Source: Bradyrhizobium sp. RD5-C2
GTDB lineage: Bacteria; Pseudomonadota; Alphaproteobacteria; Rhizobiales; Xanthobacteraceae
NCBI RefSeq assembly: GCF_019972155.1
Contig: NZ_BOVL01000005.1
Location: 62,001 to 126,000 of the forward strand
Direction of reading: 5' to 3'
Length of the DNA stretch: 64,000 nucleotides
This document shows, one piece after another, positions 26,905-35,629 of the stretch. The notes beneath the pieces are model-generated. The model had not been told where the DNA came from and did not search any database. It saw only the letters and a program-made list of their open reading frames with translations. Both the position numbers and the translations under genes were made by a program. Position 1 is the first letter of the stretch. The number at the start of each line of letters is the position of its first letter.

Positions 26905-27741
26905 TCAGTTCAAATTGATATTGAATTCGTAGCTTTTGTCGCCGCCGACCAGCGTCAGTTTCAGCGCGGCGCCGTCCGCCTTGGCGCCCGGCGGCAGGCC
27001 GTCGAGCTCGAAAGAGAAGCGCTTCACGCCCGGCGGTGCATGCTCGACGAGCTTGGGCACGGGCAGCGCCCAATCGGGCGTCGGCCCCTCGACGAACAGG
27101 CTGAGGTCCTTGGACTCGGGCGCGGTGACATCGACCAGCACGTTGTTGCCGTCGCGCTTGACGTCGCGGATGGTGAACGGAGTGGGGTCGCCGATATTGG
27201 CTGGCTTCGGCACCGCGTTGAGCGCTTCCGACAGCGCGGCGTCCTCGGTCGAGGCGACGCTGGCGAACGCAAGCTCGGCCTTCGCCTCCACAGGCACGCA
27301 CAGCTTCTCGCACACCGCGTAGTTGATGTCGGCGCGCAGCACCAGCGGCTTGTCGGGATTCTTCGCGACGATGCGCAGCGGCAGCACCACCTGGTGCTTG
27401 TAGCCGAGCGAGGTACCTCCGGCGCCGTCGTCGAACTGGCGCGGCGCCGGCCACATCACCGTGACCGCATCGACATTGTCCGATTTGGAGAAATCGAACC
27501 GCGGCGGCACGCCGGAATCGCCCGGCGTGCGCCAGTAGGTTTTCCAGCCGTCCTGCAACTGGATGGCGATGCCGCCGAGCAGCACCGCGCCGCTGCGCGA
27601 TCCCGCCAGCAGCCTGACCGCTGAATGAGTGTCCTGCTGCCACGGCGAGGCGTCGTCGGCGCGAACCTCCGTTGCTGCGGATGCGACGGAAAATATGGCG
27701 GCGACGGCAAATGCGGCACGCGTGGGAACTGTGACGGTCAT
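26905..27741 (-). CDS. orphan DsbD N-terminal-domain-like protein
   Basis: The 278-residue exported protein has a signal peptide cleaved near EVRADDA. It contains an immunoglobulin-like domain of the DsbD alpha (PF11412) type with LQDGWKTYWRTPGDSGVPP near residue 62 and the two-cysteine segment YAVCEKLCVPVEA near 142. In full DsbD this domain passes electrons to periplasmic partners, but here the membrane and thioredoxin domains are absent. It could accept electrons from a CcdA-like protein encoded elsewhere. It is divergent from yqgE. The two cysteines are spaced CxxxC. Confidence 0.8.
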   Translation of the reverse strand: MTVTVPTRAAFAVAAIFSVASAATEVRADDASPWQQDTHSAVRLLAGSRSGAVLLGGIAIQLQDGWKTYWRTPGDSGVPPRFDFSKSDNVDAVTVMWPAPRQFDDGAGGTSLGYKHQVVLPLRIVAKNPDKPLVLRADINYAVCEKLCVPVEAKAELAFASVASTEDAALSEALNAVPKPANIGDPTPFTIRDVKRDGNNVLVDVTAPESKDLSLFVEGPTPDWALPVPKLVEHAPPGVKRFSFELDGLPPGAKADGAALKLTLVGGDKSYEFNINLN

Positions 27742-27877
27742 GAGACGTCTTTACCTGCAACTTTCGTTGCAAACCATTGAATTGCTTGTGATGCATCGCC
27801 GCACTGCGGCCGAAGGTTGATTGACAGAACCGCGACCCAATATCAGGATGCCAAATCAGCAGGAAAGGCCTTTGCGG

Positions 27878-28537
27878 ATGCGCCCTGAAGGCAAAACAGG
27901 CAAGACTCGCAAGACCGCCGCCGGCAGAAGCCCGGCCGTCGGTCCCCATGCCACCGAAGATGGCTATCTCGATGGCCAGATGCTGATCGCGATGCCTGTG
28001 ATGAACGACCCGCGCTTCGAACGCTCCGTGATCTACATGTGTGCGCATTCCTCGGAGGGGGCGATGGGCATCATCGTCAACCGCCCGGCCGGCAGCATCG
28101 ATTTCCCGGGCCTGCTGGTGCAGCTCGACATCATCGAGAAGTCGGACCAGATCACGCTGCCCGAGAACGCCGAGATGATGAAGGTGATGAAGGGCGGCCC
28201 GGTCGACACCGGCCGCGGCTTCGTGCTGCATTCCAGCGACTTCTACATTCAGGATGCGACGCTGAATATCGACGATGGCATCTCGCTCACCGCGACCGTC
28301 GACATCCTCAAGGCGATCGCCAAGGGCTCAGGCCCCAAGCACGCGATCCTTGCGCTGGGTTATGCCGGCTGGGCGCCGGGCCAGCTCGAGAACGAGATCC
28401 AGCACAATGGCTGGCTGCATTGCGACGCTGATCCGGAGCTGATCTTCGGCACCGACGTTGACGAGAAATACGCGCGCGCCCTGCGCAAGATCGGCATCGA
28501 GGCCGGCATGCTGTCGAACGACGCCGGGCACGCGTAG
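27878..28537 (+). CDS. YqgE/AlgH family protein
   Basis: The 219-residue protein belongs to the UPF0301 (AlgH/YqgE) family. The conserved region starts at [26 protein letters not shown] sequence, with [16 protein letters not shown] and [14 protein letters not shown] after it, and the closing [15 protein letters not shown] is a family signature. The function is not settled; proximity to redox and regulatory genes is often noted. About 35 residues of basic linker precede the domain. The start with AGGAAAGG upstream is chosen; ATG at 27848 and TTG at 27821 are possible. Confidence 0.9.
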   Translation: MRPEGKTGKTRKTAAGRSPAVGPHATEDGYLDGQMLIAMPVMNDPRFERSVIYMCAHSSEGAMGIIVNRPAGSIDFPGLLVQLDIIEKSDQITLPENAEMMKVMKGGPVDTGRGFVLHSSDFYIQDATLNIDDGISLTATVDILKAIAKGSGPKHAILALGYAGWAPGQLENEIQHNGWLHCDADPELIFGTDVDEKYARALRKIGIEAGMLSNDAGHA

Positions 28538-28574
28538 CGCCGCTTAAGCAGCGACGGTCTCAATACATTCACGG

Positions 28575-28704
28575 TGTCGTCCCGGCGAAGGCCGGGACCC
28601 ATAACCACAGGACGCGTTTGGCGCCGCGCTGGGGCCGCAGCGTCGCGCGACAACTGTGCCCTGTGGTTATGGTCCCGGGTCGCGCTTCGCTTGCCCGGGA
28701 CGAC
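28575..28704. repeat. family C palindromic repeat, copy 1
   Basis: The 130-bp element begins GTCGTCCCGGCGAAGGCCGG and ends CCCGGGACGAC. Inner arms CCCATAACCACAG and CTGTGGTTATGG pair as well. It lies between the convergent yqgE and tfdA-like genes. A degraded copy is at 38660. Confidence 0.8.
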
Positions 28705-28742
28705 GGCTGTGGGGTTGGCCACGACAGCTGTTATTGTGCCCG

Positions 28743-29630
28743 CTACTCCGCCGCCTCCTGCGCCACCGTCGGCTGGGTGCCGGCCACCGTGGCGCGGCGC
28801 ATGTCGCGGGGTTGCGACTGGTCGTAGCGGCGGACGCGGTGCACGGTCTGGCGGTTGTCCCACATCACGAGGTCATGCACCGTCCATTTGTGCACATAGA
28901 CGAATTCCGGCTGCGTCGCGTGCTCGGTCAGGTCGCGCAGCAACAGCCGCGCCTCCGGCATGCTCATGCCCCTGATGGCGCCGGCATGCGAGGACAAATA
29001 CAGCGACTTGCGGCCGTGCGCCGGATGGGTGCGCACCAGCCGCTGCAGCACCGGCTTGAACATCTCCTTCTCCTCGTCGGTGTAGTCGAGGAAGCCGAGC
29101 GAGCCGCGCGAATACATCAGCGAGTGCTCGCAGATCATGTCGTCGATCTCGGTCTTGGTCTCGTCGTCGAGCGCGTCATAGGCAGCGCGCATGTCGGCGA
29201 ACTCGGTGTTGCCGCCCTTCGGGTTGACGACGCGCGCCGACAGCAGCGAGAATTTCGCCGGGATCGGCCGGAACGAGCTGTCGGAGTGCCACAGGCAGTT
29301 GCCGAGATTGAACAGGTGGGTGCGGTGATCCTTCGGCAGCGGCTTGCCGTCCTTGCCGAGATTGGAGACATCGTTGAGCCCGGAGGAGAGGCGGTAGTCT
29401 TCCTTCTTGGTCACCGTGCCGCCGCGCGCGTTCTCGCGCTCGCCGAAGTTCAGCGCGAACGCCATCTGCTGGTCGTCTGAGATGTCCTGGCCGTGGAAGA
29501 CGAGCACGGCGTATTTGTCCATGCCGGCCTCGATATCGATCGCTTCCTGCTTCGTCAGCGGCTTGCGCAGATCGACGCCGGAGACCTCGCCGACGAAATG
29601 CTTGTGAAGCTGCCGGATCAGGACCGTCAT
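28743..29630 (-). CDS. tfdA: TfdA-like alpha-ketoglutarate-dependent dioxygenase (TauD/TfdA family)
   Basis: The 295-residue Fe(II)/2-oxoglutarate oxygenase shows the metal-binding HxD in CLWHSDSSFRPIPAKFS (about residue 113) and the distal His and Arg in MWDNRQTVHRVRRYD. The spacing and the GGNTEFADMRAAYDAL region closely match TfdA, which cleaves 2,4-dichlorophenoxyacetate to dichlorophenol. Bradyrhizobium strains are known to carry alpha-type tfdA genes without the rest of the degradation pathway. No tfdB or tfdC is present here, so the physiological substrate may be another aryloxyalkanoate. Two SDR genes lie just upstream. Confidence 0.82.
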   Translation of the reverse strand: MTVLIRQLHKHFVGEVSGVDLRKPLTKQEAIDIEAGMDKYAVLVFHGQDISDDQQMAFALNFGERENARGGTVTKKEDYRLSSGLNDVSNLGKDGKPLPKDHRTHLFNLGNCLWHSDSSFRPIPAKFSLLSARVVNPKGGNTEFADMRAAYDALDDETKTEIDDMICEHSLMYSRGSLGFLDYTDEEKEMFKPVLQRLVRTHPAHGRKSLYLSSHAGAIRGMSMPEARLLLRDLTEHATQPEFVYVHKWTVHDLVMWDNRQTVHRVRRYDQSQPRDMRRATVAGTQPTVAQEAAE

Positions 29631-29731
29631 TGGCGCATCTCCTCGTACCTCGCGGGCGGTTATCCCGCTTCGTTTGACGGGAAGGCTACTCCGGGCGCAC
29701 GCGCTGTCAACGCTTCGCAGCTAGATGCGGG

Positions 29732-30511
29732 TCAGGCATTCCGCGCCATCAACCCGCCGTCGACAGGAATCACCGCGCCGGTCAGGAACGATGCGGCGGG
29801 CAGGCACAGGCTGAGCGTCATGTGCGCGACCTCTTCCGGATCGCCGTAACGCGCAAGCGCGGTGCGGCGCTTGGCGTAGATCGTCTTGTGCTCCTCGGAG
29901 ATGCGGTCGGTGATGGCGGTGCGGATCGGGCCCGGGCAGATGCAGTTCACGGTGATGCCTTCGCGCCCCAGTTCCACCGCGAGCGAGCGGGTCAGGCTGG
30001 TGACGCCGCCCTTTGCCGCGGAGTAGGGGCTGTGCATCCCGGTCGCGCCGAGCGCCTCGGTCGAAGCGATGTTGACGATCCGCGGCGATCGCGACTTGCG
30101 CAGGTAGGGCAGTGCGGCGCGGATGATGCGCGGATGCGCCGTCAGCATCACCGCGATGCCCTTGGCCCAGGCGTCCTCGTAACCGGGATCGTCGATCGCC
30201 ACGCGTACCGAGATGCCGGCATTGTTGACGATGATGTCGAGCCCGCCGAAATGCGCGGCGACATCGTTGACGACCCTGGTGATGGCATCGCGATCGCTGA
30301 CGTCGAGCGTCCAGGCCTTTGCCGAGCCGCCGCTTGCTGCGATCTCCTTCGCTACCGCTTGCGTGCCTTCTTCGGTCAGGTCAGTGACCGCGACATTGGC
30401 GCCTTCATCGGCGAACACGCGCGCGGTGGCGCGGCCCATGCCGCTGGCGGCGCCGGTGACGAGAACGGTGAGGCCCTTCACCGAGCGGCTGAGCTGTTTG
30501 AATTCGGACAC
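29732..30511 (-). CDS. SDR family oxidoreductase
   Basis: The 259-residue classical short-chain dehydrogenase has the cofactor motif TGAASGMGRATARVF, NNAGIS, catalytic Ser in NIASTEALGATG and YSAAKGG (YxxxK), with PGPIRTAITDRI after it. Asp in VAVTDLTEEG after the second strand favours NAD(H). The GTG start has a good GGGAGG six bases upstream; an earlier frame is not conserved in style. It lies about 100 bp upstream of the tfdA-like gene on the same strand and may be co-transcribed. Substrate unknown. Confidence 0.88.
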   Translation of the reverse strand: MSEFKQLSRSVKGLTVLVTGAASGMGRATARVFADEGANVAVTDLTEEGTQAVAKEIAASGGSAKAWTLDVSDRDAITRVVNDVAAHFGGLDIIVNNAGISVRVAIDDPGYEDAWAKGIAVMLTAHPRIIRAALPYLRKSRSPRIVNIASTEALGATGMHSPYSAAKGGVTSLTRSLAVELGREGITVNCICPGPIRTAITDRISEEHKTIYAKRRTALARYGDPEEVAHMTLSLCLPAASFLTGAVIPVDGGLMARNA

Positions 30512-30700
30512 GACGGACCTCCCGTTGATTTTTTTGTGGTGCGAGGCGGCAACGCTGGCACCGATCCGCAAAGACGTCAAACCACCGATCCGATATCGGC
30601 ACGCGCGCAGCGCGTTAACGCAAGTTCTGCGCGGGCTTTTGCGTTGGCTTTTCGAAAGGGATCATGCTCAATCAAGAAAACAACACGGGAGAGGAACGCG

Positions 30701-31435
30701 ATGAACGAGCTCGATTTCGGCGGCAAGCAGGTACTGGTGGTCGGCGGCTCCAGCGGCATCGGCAACGGCATCGCGCAGGCGTTCCGCGCCAAGGGCGCGT
30801 ACGTTGCCGTGTACGGCACCCGCGCGCAGGCTAGCGACTATTCCGCGGAGGAAGGCTCGCATCTCGAAGGCCTTGCCTATGCGCGGCTCGATGTCTCTGA
30901 TCCGCAGGCGATCGAAAGCCTCACGCCGTCGTTCGATCGGCTCGACGTGCTGGTTCTGGCGCAGGGCGCGGTGATTTACCGCCGCGGGGAATTCCAGATG
31001 GAAGGCTTCCGCAAGGTGATGGAAGTCAATCTGATGAGCCTGATGGCCTGCGCCACCAAATTCCACGCGATGCTGAGCGCGAGCAGAGGATCGCTGATCA
31101 TCGTGAGCTCGACCGCGGCCTATCATTCCACCATGGGCAATCCGGCCTACAACGCCTCGAAGACCGGCGCGGTCGGTCTGACCCGCACGCTCGGTGAGGC
31201 CTGGGCGGAGAACGGCATCCGCGTCAACGGCATCGCGCCAGGCCTCGTCGACACCAAGATGACCAAGGCAACGACGGCGAATCCGAAGCGGCTCGAAGGC
31301 GCGCTCGAGCGCATTCCGCTGAAGCGTCTCGGCGCGCCCGCCGACATGGCCGGCGCCGCACTGTTCCTGGCCTCGCCGCTTGCCTCCTACATCGTCGGCC
31401 AGACCATTATCGTCGATGGCGGGTTGATCCTTTAG
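30701..31435 (+). CDS. SDR family oxidoreductase
   Basis: The 244-residue short-chain dehydrogenase has VGGSSGIGNGIAQAF, catalytic Ser in VSSTAAYHSTMG and YNASKTG, ending in the VGQTIIVDGGL pattern. The usual NNAG motif is replaced by LAQGAV, a variation seen in divergent SDRs. GGGAGAGG lies six bases before the ATG. It is divergent from the SDR gene at 29732-30511 (190 bp apart), so the pair may share regulation. Its substrate cannot be predicted from sequence alone. Confidence 0.88.
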   Translation: MNELDFGGKQVLVVGGSSGIGNGIAQAFRAKGAYVAVYGTRAQASDYSAEEGSHLEGLAYARLDVSDPQAIESLTPSFDRLDVLVLAQGAVIYRRGEFQMEGFRKVMEVNLMSLMACATKFHAMLSASRGSLIIVSSTAAYHSTMGNPAYNASKTGAVGLTRTLGEAWAENGIRVNGIAPGLVDTKMTKATTANPKRLEGALERIPLKRLGAPADMAGAALFLASPLASYIVGQTIIVDGGLIL

Positions 31436-31496
31436 CCGCAGGAACTTGTGCGAGGCTCGGCGGTTGGCTCCCTGACAGTTTCAGGGAGCAATCGTG

Positions 31497-31865
31497 ATGG
31501 ACAAGGATCGGATTTTCGGAACGGCGAAGGAATTTGCAGGCAAGGCCGAAGGCGCCGTCGGCGATGCGACCGGCGATGCACAGACCCAGGCGTCGGGCCG
31601 CGCGCGCGAGGCCGCAGGCGCGGTGCAGGATCTCTACGGCCAGGCCAAGGATGCCGCGCGCGACGCCGCCGACACCGCGGTCAACTATGCCAAGGACGCG
31701 TATGAGAATCGCGGCGAGACCGTTCGCAGCGGACAGAAGGCGATGGCGCAAACGGTGCAGGACAATCCACTCGGCTCGCTCTTGATCGCCGGCGGCATCG
31801 GCTTTGCGCTGGCGCTCTTGATGACGCGCCAGCCGCGCCGTCCACCGCCGCGCTGGCGCTATTAG
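31497..31865 (+). CDS. CsbD-family protein with C-terminal membrane anchor
   Basis: The 122-residue protein starts with a CsbD-like helix (DRIFGTAKEFAGKAEGAVGD), a general stress protein family, followed by a long Ala/Asp/Arg amphipathic helix to residue 85. It ends with a membrane segment DNPLGSLLIAGGIGFALALL and a basic Arg/Pro tail. The tail is built like that of the DUF883 protein at 1721-2092, so it looks like a CsbD head joined to a DUF883-style anchor. GGGAG lies upstream of the ATG (a GTG lies three bases earlier). Confidence 0.82.
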   Translation: MDKDRIFGTAKEFAGKAEGAVGDATGDAQTQASGRAREAAGAVQDLYGQAKDAARDAADTAVNYAKDAYENRGETVRSGQKAMAQTVQDNPLGSLLIAGGIGFALALLMTRQPRRPPPRWRY

Positions 31866-31891
31866 TTGCGGTCGACATCATCTCGCTCACC

Positions 31892-32014
31892 GTCATTGCG
31901 AGGAGCGAAGCGACGAAGCAATCTATCCGTCCGCGTGTGCGGATCGATCGATGGATTGCTTCGCGGAGCCTGTCATCGGGCGCGCGTTCGCGCGACCCGT
32001 TAGCTCGCAATGAC
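31892..32014. repeat. family E palindromic repeat, copy 2
   Basis: The 123-bp element keeps the GTCATTGCGAGG and CTCGCAATGAC ends of the 5319 copy. It carries about 70 bp more between the arms, including a nested GGATCGATCGATGG palindrome and GGGCGCGCG...CGCGCGACCC. It lies between the convergent CsbD and DUF459 genes. Confidence 0.8.
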
Positions 32015-32053
32015 GTGGATCTAGCTTCAATTCGATGAGAAGGCGCGCGCTGC

Positions 32054-33790
32054 CTACTGCCAGGGATTCCCCGGCACTGCGGCACGCTGTCCGACGTTGC
32101 GCGGCGGCCGCGGCGGCGGTGCGACCAGCGGGCGCTGCTGCTGCGGCGCACCGAATCCGAAGATGTCACGCAGCCAGGGCTGCGTCTGTGGCTGCTGTTG
32201 CGGCTGGGCCTGGGCCGGACGGAACACACGCTTTGGCGGCTTCGGCGCGGTGATGATCGAGCCGTCGGGCGCGATCGCCGTGGTCGAGGGCGGCGGATTG
32301 GCAGGGCCGCTTGCCGGTGCGGCCGGCGTGGTCGCGGCAACCGGCACGTCGCCCTTGGCCTGCTCGCGGCCCATCTCGCGGCGCGGCCAGGCGAAATCAT
32401 CGGCGCGGCCGGCCGGCGGCGCCAGGGCCTCGCCCTTCACCAGCGTGCGCGCGGCGAGCGCGTCGACCGCGGCAGGCCGCGAGCCGGGGCCGCCGAGCAA
32501 CTGATCGGTCCCGACCGTGGAGGCGACCAGCGGCAGCACGGGGCCTGCCAGCGGCCGCGGCGGGGGCTTGCCGGGCTCGGTGCTGGTCTCGGGCGTTGCC
32601 GGTTCGCTCGGCAGCGCGATCGGGCCGGTGCGCACCGCGAGCAGGCGGGTCACCTCGCGCTCGACATAGTGTGCGAGCTTGCGCGCGCCGGCCTTGGTGA
32701 AGAACACGCCGTCATCGGAACGCAGCTTGCGCGGCTGGCCTTCGAAGTCCGGGCCCTTCGGCATGAAGCGGCCGGCCTCGTCGACAAAGCCGTCCCAGAC
32801 GTCGACATAGGTGATGCCGGCCTTGCCGGCGCCGTCGCGATAGAGCGCGTCGAGGAACAGCATGTCCGACGTGCCCTTCTGGCCGCGGATGGCGGGCAGG
32901 CCGACCCACAGCACCGGCACGCCCTTGCTCTTCAGCACGTTGATCAGCTCCTCGATCTTCTTGCCGTAGAGCTCGACCCAGCGGTCGTCGCGGAAGTCAT
33001 AGAGGCCGTTGGGCGAGCGCGCGGTCTTTTCCGGCGCGGCCTGCGAGTCGGTGTCGGCGTCGTCGGCCGGCAGCTCGGCATCGGCCGGCTTGCTGTCGGT
33101 CTTGGCATCAGCCTTGCCGTCAGTCTTGCCATCGGTCTTGGCGGCGGTATCGGGCTTGTCGCCCGGCTTTGCGTCCGGCTTGGCGCGCGCGTCCTTCTTC
33201 TCGTCCTTCTTGTCGACCTTCTTCTCCGCGACCGGTTCGCGGATCGAGGTACGATCATTGAGGCCGAGCATCACGACGATGGCGTCGGGGTTCTCGGTGG
33301 CGAGAATGCCCTTGGCGGCCGCAGCCCAGTCCGCCGGGTCGCCCTTGGGCTGATAGCGGATCAGGCCGGAGACCGTCTTGTGCTTGCGGATCACGCCCAT
33401 ATCGGGCTGGTCGGAATAGGCGTCTTCCAGGCCGTAGGCGAGCCAGTCGGCCATCGCGTCGCCGATCACGAGCACGTTGCGCTCGGCGGCGGCTTCGCGC
33501 TTGGCCGGCGGCGGAGCGCGCGAGAAATCCTCGCGTGGCCGCTGCGGCTGTGACGATTGCGGCTGCTGCTGGAATGGCGCGAAGAAATCGCCCCCGAACC
33601 AGCCGCCACCGCCATGCTGCGGCGGAGCGCGGCGCTGCGGTTGCGGCGGTCCGCCACCGAAGCCGGGGAAGCCGAAGAACTGCGCCGAGGCGGGCTCGGC
33701 AACGCCGATCAACAACGCAAGCGCCACCGTCAGCGCGACCAGCGGACCGGCTTCGGTGAATAGGCGCAGGAAGGATTTCGGCTTCGCCAT
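32054..33790 (-). CDS. DUF459 SGNH-hydrolase-like protein lacking catalytic Ser and His
   Basis: The 578-residue exported protein has an N-terminal hydrophobic signal or anchor, a Gly/Pro/Gln-rich linker (residues 40-100), then a DUF459 SGNH-type domain. Block I reads VLVIGDAMADWLAYGLE, with Ala where the nucleophilic Ser of GDS normally sits. Block III keeps Asn in MLGLNDR. Block V reads DDGVFFTKAG, with Phe where the catalytic His is expected. A Lys/Asp-rich low-complexity insert interrupts the domain after block III. The last 170 residues are Pro/Ala-rich. Enzyme activity is therefore doubtful. A start at 33826 is possible. Confidence 0.85.
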   Translation of the reverse strand: MAKPKSFLRLFTEAGPLVALTVALALLIGVAEPASAQFFGFPGFGGGPPQPQRRAPPQHGGGGWFGGDFFAPFQQQPQSSQPQRPREDFSRAPPPAKREAAAERNVLVIGDAMADWLAYGLEDAYSDQPDMGVIRKHKTVSGLIRYQPKGDPADWAAAAKGILATENPDAIVVMLGLNDRTSIREPVAEKKVDKKDEKKDARAKPDAKPGDKPDTAAKTDGKTDGKADAKTDSKPADAELPADDADTDSQAAPEKTARSPNGLYDFRDDRWVELYGKKIEELINVLKSKGVPVLWVGLPAIRGQKGTSDMLFLDALYRDGAGKAGITYVDVWDGFVDEAGRFMPKGPDFEGQPRKLRSDDGVFFTKAGARKLAHYVEREVTRLLAVRTGPIALPSEPATPETSTEPGKPPPRPLAGPVLPLVASTVGTDQLLGGPGSRPAAVDALAARTLVKGEALAPPAGRADDFAWPRREMGREQAKGDVPVAATTPAAPASGPANPPPSTTAIAPDGSIITAPKPPKRVFRPAQAQPQQQPQTQPWLRDIFGFGAPQQQRPLVAPPPRPPRNVGQRAAVPGNPWQ

Positions 33791-33966
33791 CGAGTTCGTC
33801 GCAATGATCAGGAAGTACGTGAGCATATTAGCGGAATCGGGCCGCAAGCGGGCAGCTTTTCCACCATAAATCGGGTGCCCCCGGCCGCCGTCAAGGCAGG
33901 CGGCAAATATCGGATTTCACGGTTACTTTCGGGGGAGGGCCTCTCAGGTCGCCACGCGGGAACTGC

Positions 33967-34103
33967 ACCCCTCTCCCGCTCGCTGGGGAGGGGTGGGGTG
34001 TTGCCGCGATGGGGCTAGTCATTGTGCGGAGAGAGCCCCCACCCGGATTGCATCTCCGATGCAATCCGACCTCCCCCCGCAAGCGGGAGAGGTCGAGGGA
34101 GGT
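33967..34103. repeat. family D repeat, copy 1
   Basis: The element has CCCTCTCCCGC and GCGGGAGAGG ends with internal GAGAGCCCCCACCCG and a short GATTGCATC...GATGCAATC hairpin. Relatives are at 42506 and 61451. It fills most of the gene-free gap 33791-34116; I see nothing else in that gap. Confidence 0.75.
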
Positions 34104-34116
34104 CGTGACCTCGGCG

Positions 34117-35496
34117 CTACCGCCCGCGCAGTCGCTCCAATACCTCTGATGTGGCAAAGCCGTCGGCCGGTGCGCCGATCGAGACCTGGAAGCCGCGCAG
34201 CGCCTCGCGGGTCTGGCCGCCGAACTGGCCATCGGGCGTGCCCTTGTAGAAGCCGCGCTGGGCCAGCAGCTGCTGCAGTTCCAACCGTTCGGCGCGCGAC
34301 AGCACCCGTTCCTGACGCGGCCAGGGCTGCACGAAGGGCTGGCCGCCGCGCAGGCGATCGGCGAAATGGCCGATGGCGAGCGCATAGGCCTCGGCCGGGT
34401 TGTATTTCATGATCACCCGGAAATTCTGCAGCATCAGGAAGCCTGGACCTTCGGCACCGGCGGGCGCCAGCAGATAGGCCTTGTCGGACGGCCGCGGGAA
34501 CGACTGGCCGCCCGGCCGCTTGACGCCGAGCTGCTCCCACTGGGACAGCGGCATCGCCTTGGCGCGGTCCGCCAGCATGTAGTTCAGGCCTTGCGGCAGC
34601 ACCACCTCGTAGCCCCAGCTTGCGCCGGTCTGCCAGCCGTCCTTCTTCAGATTGTTGGCGGTGGAGGCGATCAGGTCGCTCGGATCGTCGACGACGTCGC
34701 GGCGGCCGTCGCCATCGCCGTCGACCGCATAGCGCTTGAACGCGGTCGGCATGAACTGGGTCGGGCCGAACGCGCCGGCCCAGGAGCCGCGCATCTGTTC
34801 GGGCTTGAGATCGCCACGGTTGAGAATTTCCAGCGCCGACAGGAACTCGTCCTTGAAATAGGCCTGGCGCCGGCCGATGCAGGCGAGCGTCGCGGTCGAC
34901 TGCACCACGCTACGATCGCCCATTTGCGTCGAATAGTTCGACTCGATGCCCCAGATCGCTGCGATGATATAGCGATCGACGCCATAGGCCTTCTCGGTCG
35001 CGTCGAACTGCGGCTTGTATTTGGCAAGGATCTCGCGGCCCTTCGCAAGCCTGGTGTCGCTGACGAGGATGTCGAGATAGTCCCAGATCGCCTTGGTGAA
35101 TTCCGGCTGCGAATCCAGCAAATCCATGATGCGCAGGTCGGGCGTGAGGCCCGCGGTGAAGCGCTCGAAATTTTGCTGGGTGATGTTGCGTCGCGCCGCA
35201 TCCGGCCACATCGCCGCGACGCAGTTCGGGAAGTCGGACGCGGCCTGGCGGATCGCGGCGGCCGTCATCAGCGGATGGCCGGAGGCGCCGTCTTCCCCGC
35301 TCCAGGGCGGCGCCGCACCATCCTGTCCGGTTGCCGCCTGCGGCGGTGTCGCGGCGTTCGGGGAGAAGATACTGTCGATCAGGTTGGTCAGGCCGTTGCC
35401 GGCCGATTGGGCTTGCGTCGCGCCCGGCAGCAGCAGGGCCAGCGCGATCAGGCTCGCGCTGCAAAGCCTGGTCCTTGGTGTTCCGGTCGCGCGCAT
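34117..35496 (-). CDS. lytic murein transglycosylase (MltB family) with peptidoglycan-binding domain
   Basis: The 459-residue periplasmic enzyme has a signal peptide to about LPGATQAQ. Its SLT/MltB catalytic domain (residues 75-375) carries the catalytic Glu in AAIWGIESNYSTQMGD and the GAFGPTQFMPTAFKRYAVDG motif. A C-terminal PG_binding_1 domain (residues 395-455; LQQLLAQRGFYKGTPDGQFG) follows. It cleaves glycan strands to 1,6-anhydromuramyl products. No lipobox is seen, so unlike E. coli MltB it seems soluble. The ATG at 35496 is preferred over a TTG six codons earlier. Confidence 0.92.
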   Translation of the reverse strand: MRATGTPRTRLCSASLIALALLLPGATQAQSAGNGLTNLIDSIFSPNAATPPQAATGQDGAAPPWSGEDGASGHPLMTAAAIRQAASDFPNCVAAMWPDAARRNITQQNFERFTAGLTPDLRIMDLLDSQPEFTKAIWDYLDILVSDTRLAKGREILAKYKPQFDATEKAYGVDRYIIAAIWGIESNYSTQMGDRSVVQSTATLACIGRRQAYFKDEFLSALEILNRGDLKPEQMRGSWAGAFGPTQFMPTAFKRYAVDGDGDGRRDVVDDPSDLIASTANNLKKDGWQTGASWGYEVVLPQGLNYMLADRAKAMPLSQWEQLGVKRPGGQSFPRPSDKAYLLAPAGAEGPGFLMLQNFRVIMKYNPAEAYALAIGHFADRLRGGQPFVQPWPRQERVLSRAERLELQQLLAQRGFYKGTPDGQFGGQTREALRGFQVSIGAPADGFATSEVLERLRGR

Positions 35497-35629
35497 GTGT
35501 CGTGTGCCTGTCAAAATCGTGCCGCCTCAGAAGGCCCGGTCACGGTTTCCAATAGCTTAACAAAGGGCAGCATTTGGGGCGTGACGAAATCGCGCGACGA
35601 TTTTGGCCGGGACAAATTGTCCGGCGTCG

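Noticed and set aside
29822..30700. In-frame upstream extension of the SDR gene at 30701
   Set aside because: The extension runs antisense through another SDR gene and has no conserved content; the ATG at 30701 has a strong RBS and the Rossmann motif follows at once.
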